Positions 48,604 through 56,177 of a DNA stretch of 64,000 nt are shown piece after piece; position 1 is the first letter of the stretch, and every line of letters starts with the position of its first letter. The stretch is from CAAGNP01 sp045603545. Its GTDB lineage: Bacteria > Bacteroidota > Bacteroidia > Bacteroidales > UBA932. Below the pieces are notes generated by a model. The model was not told where the DNA came from and ran no database searches. It saw only the letters and a list, made by a program, of their open reading frames with translations. The stretch spans positions 1 to 64,000 of the forward strand of contig JAZUMG010000004.1 of assembly GCA_045603545.1 (NCBI GenBank), given 5' to 3'. Both the position numbers and the translations under genes were made by a program.

Positions 48604-49116
48604 TTATGGTGTATACGATAACTCTTTAACATATTCATATTTACCGCTTTTATATTTAAACGTCCAGTATGGTCGCCTTCTCACTCTAAGTGGTTCCCAA
48701 TAGTCAGCCTCACTTTTATATGCTTTAATTTTAGCTCGCTTAGGATTTTTTTTCTTCCTTACAATATCAATTTCTTCCCAAAATTTATCAGGTTCGTGAA
48801 AACCATCAAAGATGATCAACTCTCCATCCAGATAGGCATGACCCCAGTACAATGCTTTAACATAACCACTTTCTTCATTGGAGAAATCTGAAAATTTAGC
48901 TGTAAAATTAAACTCATCCTTTGAGATAACATCTTTAAATACGATACGGAGTATTTCGCCATCGTTATGCTTTTGGCTAAGAAGTTGGGATTTTATCAGT
49001 TCTATTAAATTCTTATCTGTAATTTCCAGTTCATTTGAAAAAAACACCGTTGTACGTTGAGCATGTAATTGGGTAACTTGTAAGCCCAATAACAATAATA
49101 TTATTATCTTTTTCAT
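48604..49116 (-). CDS. Exported protein, paralogue of the next downstream gene (candidate immunity)
   Basis: A 170-residue protein with signal peptide KKIIILLLLGLQVTQLHAQ. It shares TTVFFSNELEITDKNLIELI, YWGHAYLDGELIIFDG, a Lys-rich RKKKNPKRAKIK segment and WTFKYKSGKYEYVKE with its neighbour. It begins 13 bases after the 56-codon frame at 49130-49300, which looks like the tail of an RHS toxin, so it would be the immunity gene of that lost toxin. AT-rich, unlike the housekeeping genes on both sides. Confidence 0.55.
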   Translation of the reverse strand: MKKIIILLLLGLQVTQLHAQRTTVFFSNELEITDKNLIELIKSQLLSQKHNDGEILRIVFKDVISKDEFNFTAKFSDFSNEESGYVKALYWGHAYLDGELIIFDGFHEPDKFWEEIDIVRKKKNPKRAKIKAYKSEADYWEPLRVRRRPYWTFKYKSGKYEYVKELSYTP

Positions 49117-49129
49117 ATTAATTTACTTT

Positions 49130-49300
49130 TTAATCTGGTTGATAACTTGTATAAGTATTAGGTTTAGTGAAAATTTTAAAGTCTATTTCTCCCCCGTAGC
49201 GTTTTAAGACTCTTTTTGCAAATGGAATATCTCCAACCAAATTTCCTTGATTGTCTATTTGGTAATACTTGTATTCCTTATATTTTCTTGTATAGTCCAT
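49130..49300 (-). pseudogene. 56-codon frame, probable tail of a lost RHS toxin tip
   Basis: Starts MDYTRKYKEYKYYQID and ends YTSYQPD. The frame is open upstream for 13 more codons (reading NYGAARMDY, faintly like the RHS YGARxYD core) until a stop. Small, basic and Tyr-rich, with no signal peptide, placed directly ahead of a candidate immunity gene. Too short for a toxin by itself; best read as a remnant. Confidence 0.4.
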
Positions 49301-49366
49301 TCTGGCAGCTCCATAGTTTCGTAAATTTACTCGCTATTGAGTCTTGAGTAAGGCTTATGTAAACTC

Positions 49367-49921
49367 TCAGTATTCATCAATAGATTTATACATAATAGGT
49401 ATTTTAGTCCAAATGGAACGTGTCTTTTTAAATTTGCGGCTATTTCCTAATTCAAAATAATATTGAGTCACTTTTTTACTATCATCAAAACAGGCTCCAA
49501 CTAACCATTCTTGAGAGGGAACATCAACATGTTTTATAAAATTATACTCTGTGAGCTTATCATATATTTCTTGAGTCAAAATGCCTTCCCCCTCTTTATA
49601 CCAATAAAACAATTTCCCATCCCTTTCTTCAAGACCAATATTAAATATATATGGCTTCCCTATAGAATCACTATTGCTCATAAGAAATGTCCAACTTGAA
49701 TCTTTAGAACTTATTGAGACTTCTATAAGTTCTACAAGATTATGGTTTCTTGACACTCGATGATGTGCTGAAGAAATAGAAAACACATTAGATTCCTTTC
49801 TAGCACTTGTTTTAACAAAATCTTCAATTGCTGTAAGAAAACAAGAATATATATATGCTTCTTGAGAATAGCTTTTCAATGAACATAAGATCATCAATAT
49901 TGCAATATAAAATTTACACAT
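49367..49921 (-). CDS. Exported protein of unknown function in the RHS locus
   Basis: A 184-residue protein with signal peptide FYIAILMILCSLKSYSQ. The mature part holds FSISSAHHRVSRNHNLVELIEVSISSKD and FYWYKEGEGILTQEIYDKLTEYNF, ending with a basic stretch. I recognise no family. It starts 20 bases after the RHS N-terminal fragment. By position it is another candidate immunity protein, but there is no direct support. Confidence 0.5.
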   Translation of the reverse strand: MCKFYIAILMILCSLKSYSQEAYIYSCFLTAIEDFVKTSARKESNVFSISSAHHRVSRNHNLVELIEVSISSKDSSWTFLMSNSDSIGKPYIFNIGLEERDGKLFYWYKEGEGILTQEIYDKLTEYNFIKHVDVPSQEWLVGACFDDSKKVTQYYFELGNSRKFKKTRSIWTKIPIMYKSIDEY

Positions 49922-49941
49922 ATTTTTAATACTCTATTTGA

Positions 49942-50157
49942 TTAGTAGGATGCCCTGTTAATATTAAAATTGATGGTTCCGGTATGTAGATTTGCTTCTA
50001 CTTCGCCGTGCTTGATGAAATTCCATTTGTCTGCTGATGGAATCTTACTCTCTTCGCCGACTTTGAATCCCCATTGGGAATAAAGTCGGTGTATGGGCAG
50101 TAACTGAAAGACGACTATAATGATAGCCGTGAGTAGTGGTTTAATGTGGTATCTCAT
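49942..50157 (-). pseudogene. RHS N-terminal fragment
   Basis: 71 residues: a signal peptide (LLTAIIIVVFQLLPIHRLYSQ) then ADKWNFIKHGEVEANLHTGTINFNI, which is how secreted RHS/YD-repeat proteins of Bacteroidota begin (the ..GE....TG...I.I pattern ahead of the first repeats). It stops right after, at NRASY, so the whole shell is missing. This is the start of a once full-length rhs gene that lost its middle. Confidence 0.6.
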
Positions 50158-50274
50158 ACGCTAAATTTTTAATAGTTAGTAAATCAGTGATGTGGTACCG
50201 CTATAAATGAACTTTCGGGTTTACCTTGTGGAACAAGATACAAAATTATTCTGATGTTTCAAAATAAAGGCCTG

Positions 50275-50420
50275 CTGCAATTCGGAGTCCAGCACGATGT
50301 GTCCCACAGGTATGTAGAAGGCCTATAGCGTTGGATACCCGAGGAAAATTGCTCGGGTATCCAGCACAAATGGCCTCAGGATGGCCTGTATAGCGGTTTT
50401 CGCTGGACTCCGAATTGCAG
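50275..50420. repeat. 146-base element with 19-bp perfect terminal inverted repeats
   Basis: CTGCAATTCGGAGTCCAGC at 50275-50293 is exactly complementary to 50402-50420. Inside, GGATACCCGAG (50333-50343) and CTCGGGTATCC (50352-50362) form an 11-bp hairpin. The arm word TGCAATTCGG is shared with the RHS-tail repeats. It looks like a small non-autonomous palindromic element (MITE-like); no flanking target duplication was confirmed. Confidence 0.65.
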
Positions 50421-50484
50421 GACGAAACTGTGCAGTATTTTTACTTGAATTCGCTACAGTCCAATCAGAAAAGTGGATTTTTGA

Positions 50485-50563
50485 TCCTTTCTGTATGTCC
50501 TGCAATTCGGTGGCCACATCCCCCCCTTCCGAGATATTGTATACGCTACTTAGCGTGGCTTCT
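50485..50563 (-). repeat. RHS-tail direct repeat, copy B
   Basis: Second copy of the 78-base repeat at 46330-46407, with one extra T before the C7 run. It is separated from core fragment B by about 80 bases containing repeats of AGAAGCCAC that copy A lacks. Confidence 0.8.
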
Positions 50564-50643
50564 GCTGGCAAACAGTGGGCAGAAGCCACAATAAAACCCT
50601 TTGGAGACTATTCTGAACGGCATAGATGTGGCTTCTGAATATT

Positions 50644-50680
50644 ACTTCTGAGCCAGCTGGTCCTGGGTAAGCCGGCGGCT
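50644..50680 (-). pseudogene. RHS core fragment B
   Basis: About 35 bases matching the RHS core; the minus strand reads RRLTQDQLAQK followed by a stop, at the same codon as in fragment A. Third copy of the core junction in this locus. Too short and decayed to function. Confidence 0.65.
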
Positions 50681-50698
50681 CTAATGGAATACCGGCAC

Positions 50699-50728
50699 AA
50701 AAAAAGCGACCCTGATATCAGAGTCGCT
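50699..50728 (-). terminator. Terminator of rpmE2
   Basis: AGCGAC (50705-50710) and GTCGCT (50723-50728) with inner CTGATATCAG pairing, followed by seven T on the minus strand. Confidence 0.85.
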
Positions 50729-50750
50729 ATTTTTATACTGTCTTGACAGC

Positions 50751-50996
50751 TTATTTTCTTTTGTATCTTTGGTAGAATTTGTCCACGCGGCCGGCAGTAT
50801 CCACAAGTTTCATCTTTCCAGTGTAGAAAGGGTGAGAAGTGTTAGAGATTTCGACCTTTACTAGAGGATATTCAACACCTTCGATTTCGATGGTCTCCTT
50901 AGTATTAACGCAAGAGCGAGTGATGAACACGTGCTCATTTGACATATCCTTGAAAGCTACAAGACGGTAGGTTTCGGGATGAATTCCTTTTTTCAT
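50751..50996 (-). CDS. rpmE2: 50S ribosomal protein L31, type B
   Basis: An 81-residue protein beginning MKKGIHPETYRLVAFKDMSN with VEISNTSHPFYTGKMKLVDTAGRVDKFYQRY. It lacks the CxxC zinc ribbon of type A L31, so it is the zinc-free type B form. It has a full promoter and a terminator, forming the first intact gene after the RHS locus. Confidence 0.96.
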   Translation of the reverse strand: MKKGIHPETYRLVAFKDMSNEHVFITRSCVNTKETIEIEGVEYPLVKVEISNTSHPFYTGKMKLVDTAGRVDKFYQRYKRK

Positions 50997-51022
50997 TTCT
51001 TATCGGTTTTAATTACGGGCAG

Positions 51023-51054
51023 CAAAAGTAGATATTATTTGTCTTCACTGCAAA
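51023..51054 (-). promoter_or_regulatory. Promoter of rpmE2
   Basis: Minus-strand TTTG (51051-51054), 20-base spacer, TACTTTTG (51023-51030). Full consensus; it begins at the very end of the preceding gene. Confidence 0.7.
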
Positions 51055-52176
51055 TTATTTTGCAAATATTTGCTTGATTCTCCACAGACTATCGTCATAA
51101 AGGAGATATTTTTTGGCTTTCTTGATCCACTTCTGTTCCTCAACCTTGATATTCTCCTTCACCTCATCCCAAATATCGACACCCCTGACATATTCCATAA
51201 GGATGTTGTCATCGAGAATCTCTTCCAGACCACACTCAAGGTCAAGTTCAGGACACTCATTTCTTACAAATCTCATTATTCTCAGTGCGTGCCCGAGAGC
51301 GTGATACTGCACACCAGGATTCTGCAGCAACTGGAAGCCATAACACTCCTCCCCGGCATATCTCCCCTCACCCGGAACAAACATTGTCCACCTTATAAAG
51401 GTTGCAGGGTCATAGATAGGGTTGGACGGGTCATTCCAGTTGTCATATCCATTGCGCGAGCAATAATCCGACAGGCCTCTCATAAAAGGGGCTCCAAATA
51501 TCTCGTATGGGCGTGTAGTACCTATACCTGGAGTAACATTGGTTCCTCTCCAAAGGTACTGTCCACTATAGAATACAGAGGTAAACATCCCTGCCACATC
51601 CTCCATAGGGGGGATACTCCACGGCATCATATACTGTGTCGCTGAACGTACCAGATACGATATGATATGGAGAGGGAATTTGGCCCCCATCTCAGTATGG
51701 AACATATTGGCGATCTCACCCAGTGTAAGACCGTGCCTGTGGGGGATCCCAAGTGCACCTGTGGTACCCTCCACACATCTTCCGGTAGGATTCTCCCTGT
51801 CAAGCACATACACGGAGATCTCAAGACCATTGTTATGGATGGTGGTAAAAAGGGCCGCCATCAGATCAATGATAGGAGAATAGCGTGCACCTATCTCCTG
51901 AAGTTCCACAATGATGGCATCTATGTCGGAAAGATTTTCCACCATTGACTCCATCGGAAAAAACTCACACCCTTCAAGGTTCAGAGGGGTATATCCGGCA
52001 AGCTCCTCCGAAGGTACAAACACCCTCTTGAGATTCCCCTTGCGGTGAAGGGACTCAAAAAGATACTCCCCTTTTTCGGGGTTCCATGCCACCTGATTGC
52101 AAAGCACCCCGACACGTCCTTTTGCCAGGACGATGTCGGGCTGCTGGTCCAATGGTGTAGTTCTAAACGAGAACAT
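51055..52176 (-). CDS. DUF1343 protein, NamZ-like (exo-N-acetylmuramidase family)
   Basis: A 373-residue protein. VGVLCNQVAWNPEKGEYLFESL, IIVELQEIGARYSPIIDLM, VYVLDRENPTGRCVEGTTG, HGLTLGEIANMF and GTNVTPGIGTTRPYEIFGAPF follow the DUF1343 layout; characterised members (NamZ) release MurNAc from wall fragments. Most relatives are exported, but this one has no signal peptide and lacks the usual FGPEHG-like loop, so it may act in the cytosol on imported fragments or have another role. Its ATG overlaps the glmM stop by one base (TAATG), coupling it to amino-sugar metabolism. Confidence 0.8.
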   Translation of the reverse strand: MFSFRTTPLDQQPDIVLAKGRVGVLCNQVAWNPEKGEYLFESLHRKGNLKRVFVPSEELAGYTPLNLEGCEFFPMESMVENLSDIDAIIVELQEIGARYSPIIDLMAALFTTIHNNGLEISVYVLDRENPTGRCVEGTTGALGIPHRHGLTLGEIANMFHTEMGAKFPLHIISYLVRSATQYMMPWSIPPMEDVAGMFTSVFYSGQYLWRGTNVTPGIGTTRPYEIFGAPFMRGLSDYCSRNGYDNWNDPSNPIYDPATFIRWTMFVPGEGRYAGEECYGFQLLQNPGVQYHALGHALRIMRFVRNECPELDLECGLEEILDDNILMEYVRGVDIWDEVKENIKVEEQKWIKKAKKYLLYDDSLWRIKQIFAK

Positions 52177-53567
52177 TAACCTTTAATTCTGTTTGCCACC
52201 GCGATAACCCTCTGTGCAAGTGCCTCAGCCTTAGCCTCATCAGAAGCCTCAGAGTAGATACGGATGATAGGCTCAGTATTTGATTTTCTGAGGTGTACCC
52301 ACATCTTTTCAGCATCGAAGTCGATCTTCACACCGTCGATAGTGGTGATTCTCTCATTTGCGAACTCCTTCTTCACCTCTTCAAGAATCTTGTCGATAAG
52401 AACAGGGTCAGAAAGCTCTATTTTGTTCTTCGAAATCACATATGGAGGATATGTCGCTCTTAGCTCAGAAACTTTCATCTTCTTGTGTGCAAGATTTGAA
52501 AGGAATAGAGCCACACCGATAAGGGCATCACGGCCAGCGTGAAGATCAGGGAAGATCACACCACCATTACCTTCACCACCGATAACGGCATTTGTACGTC
52601 TCATCTCGGTAACTACATTTACCTCACCTACTGCTGCTGCAGTGTAAGTGCATCCGTGAGCTTCAGTCACATCTCTGAGTGCACGTGATGATGAAAGGTT
52701 TGAAACTGTAGAACCTTTGACATTCTGAAGGACATAGTCTGAAACAGATACAAGTGTATACTCCTCACCGAAAGGTTTGCCATCTTCGCAGATAAGTGCA
52801 AGTCTGTCTACGTCAGGATCTACAGAGATACCGAAGTCTGCACCTGTCTCCACTACCTTTGCAGAAAGGTCCACAAGGTGAGCTGGAAGTGGTTCAGGGT
52901 TGTGTGCAAAGTGCCCTGTAGGTTCACAGTGAACACATTCGCACTGTACGCCAAGTGCCTCAAGAAGTTTAGGCATAATGACACCACCCACTGAGTTGAC
53001 AGCATCCAAAGCTACTTTGAAACCTGCTTTGTAGATAGCCTCAACATCTACAAGTGGCTGAGCAAGAACTGCGTCAATATGTTGCTGGGTAAAATCTTTA
53101 TACTCCATGGTACCGAGATTGTCCACATCTGCGAAATCGAAGTTCTCAGCCTCAGCTACTGCCAAAAGTTTTGCACCCTCTTCAGCATCAAGGAACTCGC
53201 CTTTCTCATTGAGAAGTTTGAGGGCGTTCCACTGTTTTGGGTTGTGTGATGCTGTAAGGATAATACCTCCGTCAGCCTGTTCAAAAATAACAGCCATCTC
53301 TGTGGTAGGTGTAGAAGCGAGACCGGCATTTACTACATCAATACCGCAAGCCATAAGTGTACCGCATACTACTGAGTCCACCATCTTGCCAGAAAGACGT
53401 GCATCTCTGCCTACTACCACTTTATACCTCTCCTTGCCAGGGATTCTCTCTTTTAGTCTCACTGCATAGGCAGAAGTGAATTTGACAATGTCCACAGGGG
53501 TAAGGCAATCGCCCACTTCCCCACCGATAGTACCTCTGATACCAGAGATAGATTTGATTAGTGTCAT
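52176..53567 (-). CDS. glmM: Phosphoglucosamine mutase
   Basis: A 463-residue alpha-D-phosphohexomutase: SGIRGTIGGEVGDCLTP at the N terminus, ILTASHNPKQWNALKLL with the phosphoserine, DPDVDRLALICEDG (Mg loop), GGEGNGGVIFPDLHAGRD and the C-terminal RKSNTEPIIRIYSEA. Converts glucosamine-6-phosphate to glucosamine-1-phosphate for peptidoglycan and LPS. The closely related phosphomannomutase role cannot be excluded by eye. Coupled to the NamZ-like gene. Confidence 0.9.
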   Translation of the reverse strand: MTLIKSISGIRGTIGGEVGDCLTPVDIVKFTSAYAVRLKERIPGKERYKVVVGRDARLSGKMVDSVVCGTLMACGIDVVNAGLASTPTTEMAVIFEQADGGIILTASHNPKQWNALKLLNEKGEFLDAEEGAKLLAVAEAENFDFADVDNLGTMEYKDFTQQHIDAVLAQPLVDVEAIYKAGFKVALDAVNSVGGVIMPKLLEALGVQCECVHCEPTGHFAHNPEPLPAHLVDLSAKVVETGADFGISVDPDVDRLALICEDGKPFGEEYTLVSVSDYVLQNVKGSTVSNLSSSRALRDVTEAHGCTYTAAAVGEVNVVTEMRRTNAVIGGEGNGGVIFPDLHAGRDALIGVALFLSNLAHKKMKVSELRATYPPYVISKNKIELSDPVLIDKILEEVKKEFANERITTIDGVKIDFDAEKMWVHLRKSNTEPIIRIYSEASDEAKAEALAQRVIAVANRIKG

Positions 53568-53587
53568 AGTTTTGTTTGTTTATAGTA

Positions 53588-54355
53588 TTAAATTATTTCA
53601 ATGTCCCTTTTTACTATCCACCCTTGCCTTCCATCACTCAGCTCCACCTTTGACCACTGCCCCAGTTCCTCGAGCACAGTTACTTTAGTCCCCTCATGGA
53701 TAATGAACAGTGATTTTCCTGTATTGTTTGGAGAACTCTTCACAGAACTCACCGGATTCACCACTATAGCCCCATCCTGGGACTCCATCTCATTTTTCAG
53801 TCCAAAGGAGAAAATCACCGAAATGGCCATAAATATAGCGACAATTATCGCAAGAATGAAAGATATCTTTCTCCAAGCCATACCCTGTCCAAACCTGAAT
53901 ACAAGCATAAGGAGCGCAATCACTACAAAAGATACCAACGCCATATATGCCCAACCGTCAGATGAAAGTATATCCCTGAATGACTTGAACCAGGTCACAA
54001 GGACAAATTCCGGAACACTCTCAATCTTGTCCAGAGTAAACTGACGGACAAACTCGAGGTTTGCCTGCGCATCCTTATATGACGGATTCAGCTTCAATGC
54101 CCTCTCATAATAAAGTACGGAATATGCTATATAGCCGCTCATCTTGTAGTATGTGTTCCCCATATTGTAGAACAACTCCTCTGACTCATACCCCAATTTC
54201 TCAAGTTCCTTGAAACCGGCCAAAGCCCCTTCAAAATCATCGGAAGCATAACACTCTACTGCAATGTTCCATAATGAATCCCTCTGCACATTGGCATTTG
54301 CTGCCAATGATACCAATGCAAGGGCCAAAAACAATATTGCTCTTTTCATAACCAT
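53588..54355 (-). CDS. batE: BatE: TPR and SH3 membrane protein of the Bat operon
   Basis: A 255-residue protein: signal peptide, TPR repeats at about 25-105 (DFEGALAGFKELEKLGYESEELFYNMGNTYYKMSGY), two membrane helices at about 135-185, then a bacterial SH3 domain at the C terminus (KVTVLEELGQWSKVELSDGRQGWIVKRDIEII). Last gene of the Bat operon, overlapping batD by one base. Bat proteins form an inner-membrane complex linked to oxygen tolerance in Bacteroides. Confidence 0.85.
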   Translation of the reverse strand: MVMKRAILFLALALVSLAANANVQRDSLWNIAVECYASDDFEGALAGFKELEKLGYESEELFYNMGNTYYKMSGYIAYSVLYYERALKLNPSYKDAQANLEFVRQFTLDKIESVPEFVLVTWFKSFRDILSSDGWAYMALVSFVVIALLMLVFRFGQGMAWRKISFILAIIVAIFMAISVIFSFGLKNEMESQDGAIVVNPVSSVKSSPNNTGKSLFIIHEGTKVTVLEELGQWSKVELSDGRQGWIVKRDIEII

Positions 54356-56169
54356 CAGCTTTCAATTTCAGAAATTACCCTTACTGCCTCTTCATAGTGG
54401 TTTGCCATCGCTGTTGCACCGGCAGATGGTGCATAACGGGCATATTCACAAGCATCAATAACCTTCTCAAGTGCACTTGCAATCTCATCAGAGATCCCTT
54501 TTACAGCAAGTTTTTCACGTATCACATCCCTATTGAGCTCCCCTGCCGGAATCATAAATTTATCTGACAGATACCCCAGAATTGCTTTGTGCAGTTCCTC
54601 GTAAAATGCAGTATAAAACTCCTGTTTGAGGAAAGATTCAGCTCTGCGCAACCTCTCTTTAGCCACCTTCTTGGCCCTTCTGTTCTTCATTCCCGCAACA
54701 TCCCTCCTCCTGGCAATGCTTCTCTCCATAATATATGCAGCGACAAGGAACAGCACCACCACGGCACCCATCCCCAGCCAGAATCCGAAAGATGCGATAA
54801 CAAAAGTTTCACCCTTCCTGAGATGCCCAGAAGAGGTGACAATATACCTCACATCATGACCAAGAGACTTCACACTCTGCTTGTTCACACCGGAAGGGAT
54901 AACAGCAGCCCCCGACTCCTCGCCTCTGGCCACATGTATACCCTTCGGATCAGATTTGAGGGTTATATACCTGTTGCTGTTTACATTATAGTAGCTGAAC
55001 TCTATAGGTTCAATCTCAAAATCTCCTGAGCTTCTGGGGATAAACGGATATTCAAATGTCCTGGTTCCGCTCGACCCTGATGATGAGGTAGAGATGTTCT
55101 CCCTCCTCTTCACATCATAGACCTCGAAATCGGGTGGGAAATTGACCTTCGGAGCCTCGATAAGATTGAGGTTTCCTGTTCCCGAAATAGTAACTATCAG
55201 TGAGGCAGCCTCGTGTGCATTCAGTGAGTCCCTCGATAACTTCACATCAAGTCTGTAGTCACCCACACCTCCGGTAAATGAAGCAGGCGCACCCCCTGGC
55301 AACGGTTTTACATTGACTTTGGTTTTAGGGGTGTGTATCCTCTTCTTGAGTGTCTGGTAATTGTCGAAAAAGTCATCAAAGATGGAGCGCGATGGGGCAC
55401 TCGAACGGACCTGCACAGCACAAATCATCTCTGCCGGATCTATGTAGAGTTCGCCTGTCTGCTGTGGAAGCAACATATATTTGCGGAGCAATGCAGCACT
55501 GTATATCTCCCCTTTATATGTCTCTCTTATAAACTCAAGGCTTGTAGGGGCCTCTATCTCCTGACTCCAGAAGCCGTTGAAAGATGGGAACTTAATATCC
55601 TCTACCCCGCTGATATTTGTCCTGGTAAGGAGTTTAAGAGTGGCAATCACAGGCTCCCCCTTTACCACATTGTTTTTGCTCAGCGTCAAAGACAATATAA
55701 GGTCATCCTCACCGATGGTGGGGTACCTGTCCCTGTTATTGACACCGTTCCCGGTCGCATCAGAATCCCCCCTCTGGGCACTTTTCACCACCTCTATTGT
55801 CACTGCTTTGGATGTATAGGTATCCTTATCTATCACCACAGATGCTGATGGTATGGTGAATTTGCCCTCACCTTTTGCCAAAAGGACAAACGTGAAGCTC
55901 TCCTGATATGTATGGGTCCTCTGTCCGTTTACGATATTTGTGCTTGACATAGTGGATGTTGTAGGTCCCGCAAGAACCTGAAAATCCGATATCTGAGGAG
56001 GGTTGAACTCCTTAGTTTTGCCCGACGCAGTAAAGACCACGCGGAAAGGCTCATCAAGGGCCACCACAGCCGGTGCATCGACTACAAGTGTATACTGCTG
56101 GGCAAATGACGGAAAAGCCACCGACAGCAATGCAAATGTCAATAATATAATAAGTGGTACTCGCTTCAT
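54355..56169 (-). CDS. batD: BatD: large exported beta-rich protein with membrane anchor
   Basis: 604 residues from the ATG at 56169, where the signal peptide begins (VPLIILLTFALLSVAFPSFAQ); an ATG at 56184 overlapping the previous gene is also possible. Typical BatD: an Ig-like N-terminal part (FRVVFTASGKTKEFNPPQISDFQVLAGPTTS), further beta domains, one membrane helix near 445-465, and a cytoplasmic helical tail. Probably binds the VWA proteins BatA/BatB on the periplasmic side. Confidence 0.9.
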   Translation of the reverse strand: MKRVPLIILLTFALLSVAFPSFAQQYTLVVDAPAVVALDEPFRVVFTASGKTKEFNPPQISDFQVLAGPTTSTMSSTNIVNGQRTHTYQESFTFVLLAKGEGKFTIPSASVVIDKDTYTSKAVTIEVVKSAQRGDSDATGNGVNNRDRYPTIGEDDLILSLTLSKNNVVKGEPVIATLKLLTRTNISGVEDIKFPSFNGFWSQEIEAPTSLEFIRETYKGEIYSAALLRKYMLLPQQTGELYIDPAEMICAVQVRSSAPSRSIFDDFFDNYQTLKKRIHTPKTKVNVKPLPGGAPASFTGGVGDYRLDVKLSRDSLNAHEAASLIVTISGTGNLNLIEAPKVNFPPDFEVYDVKRRENISTSSSGSSGTRTFEYPFIPRSSGDFEIEPIEFSYYNVNSNRYITLKSDPKGIHVARGEESGAAVIPSGVNKQSVKSLGHDVRYIVTSSGHLRKGETFVIASFGFWLGMGAVVVLFLVAAYIMERSIARRRDVAGMKNRRAKKVAKERLRRAESFLKQEFYTAFYEELHKAILGYLSDKFMIPAGELNRDVIREKLAVKGISDEIASALEKVIDACEYARYAPSAGATAMANHYEEAVRVISEIES

Positions 56170-56177
56170 ATCTTCCT

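Larger units (their letters stand above)
50158..50750. other. Gene-poor, repeat-rich stretch between the RHS fragment and rpmE2
   Basis: 593 bases with no intact gene. It holds the large inverted repeat at 50275-50420, the second RHS-tail repeat (50485-50563), a short insertion bounded by AGAAGCCAC words, RHS core fragment B, and the rpmE2 terminator. A minus-strand frame at 50323-50589 runs through the repeats but is a by-product of them. Confidence 0.6.

Noticed and set aside
50323..50589. 88-codon minus-strand frame over the repeats near rpmE2
   Set aside because: It runs through the RHS-tail repeat and one arm of the inverted repeat, and has no signal, domain or promoter. A by-product of repeat DNA.
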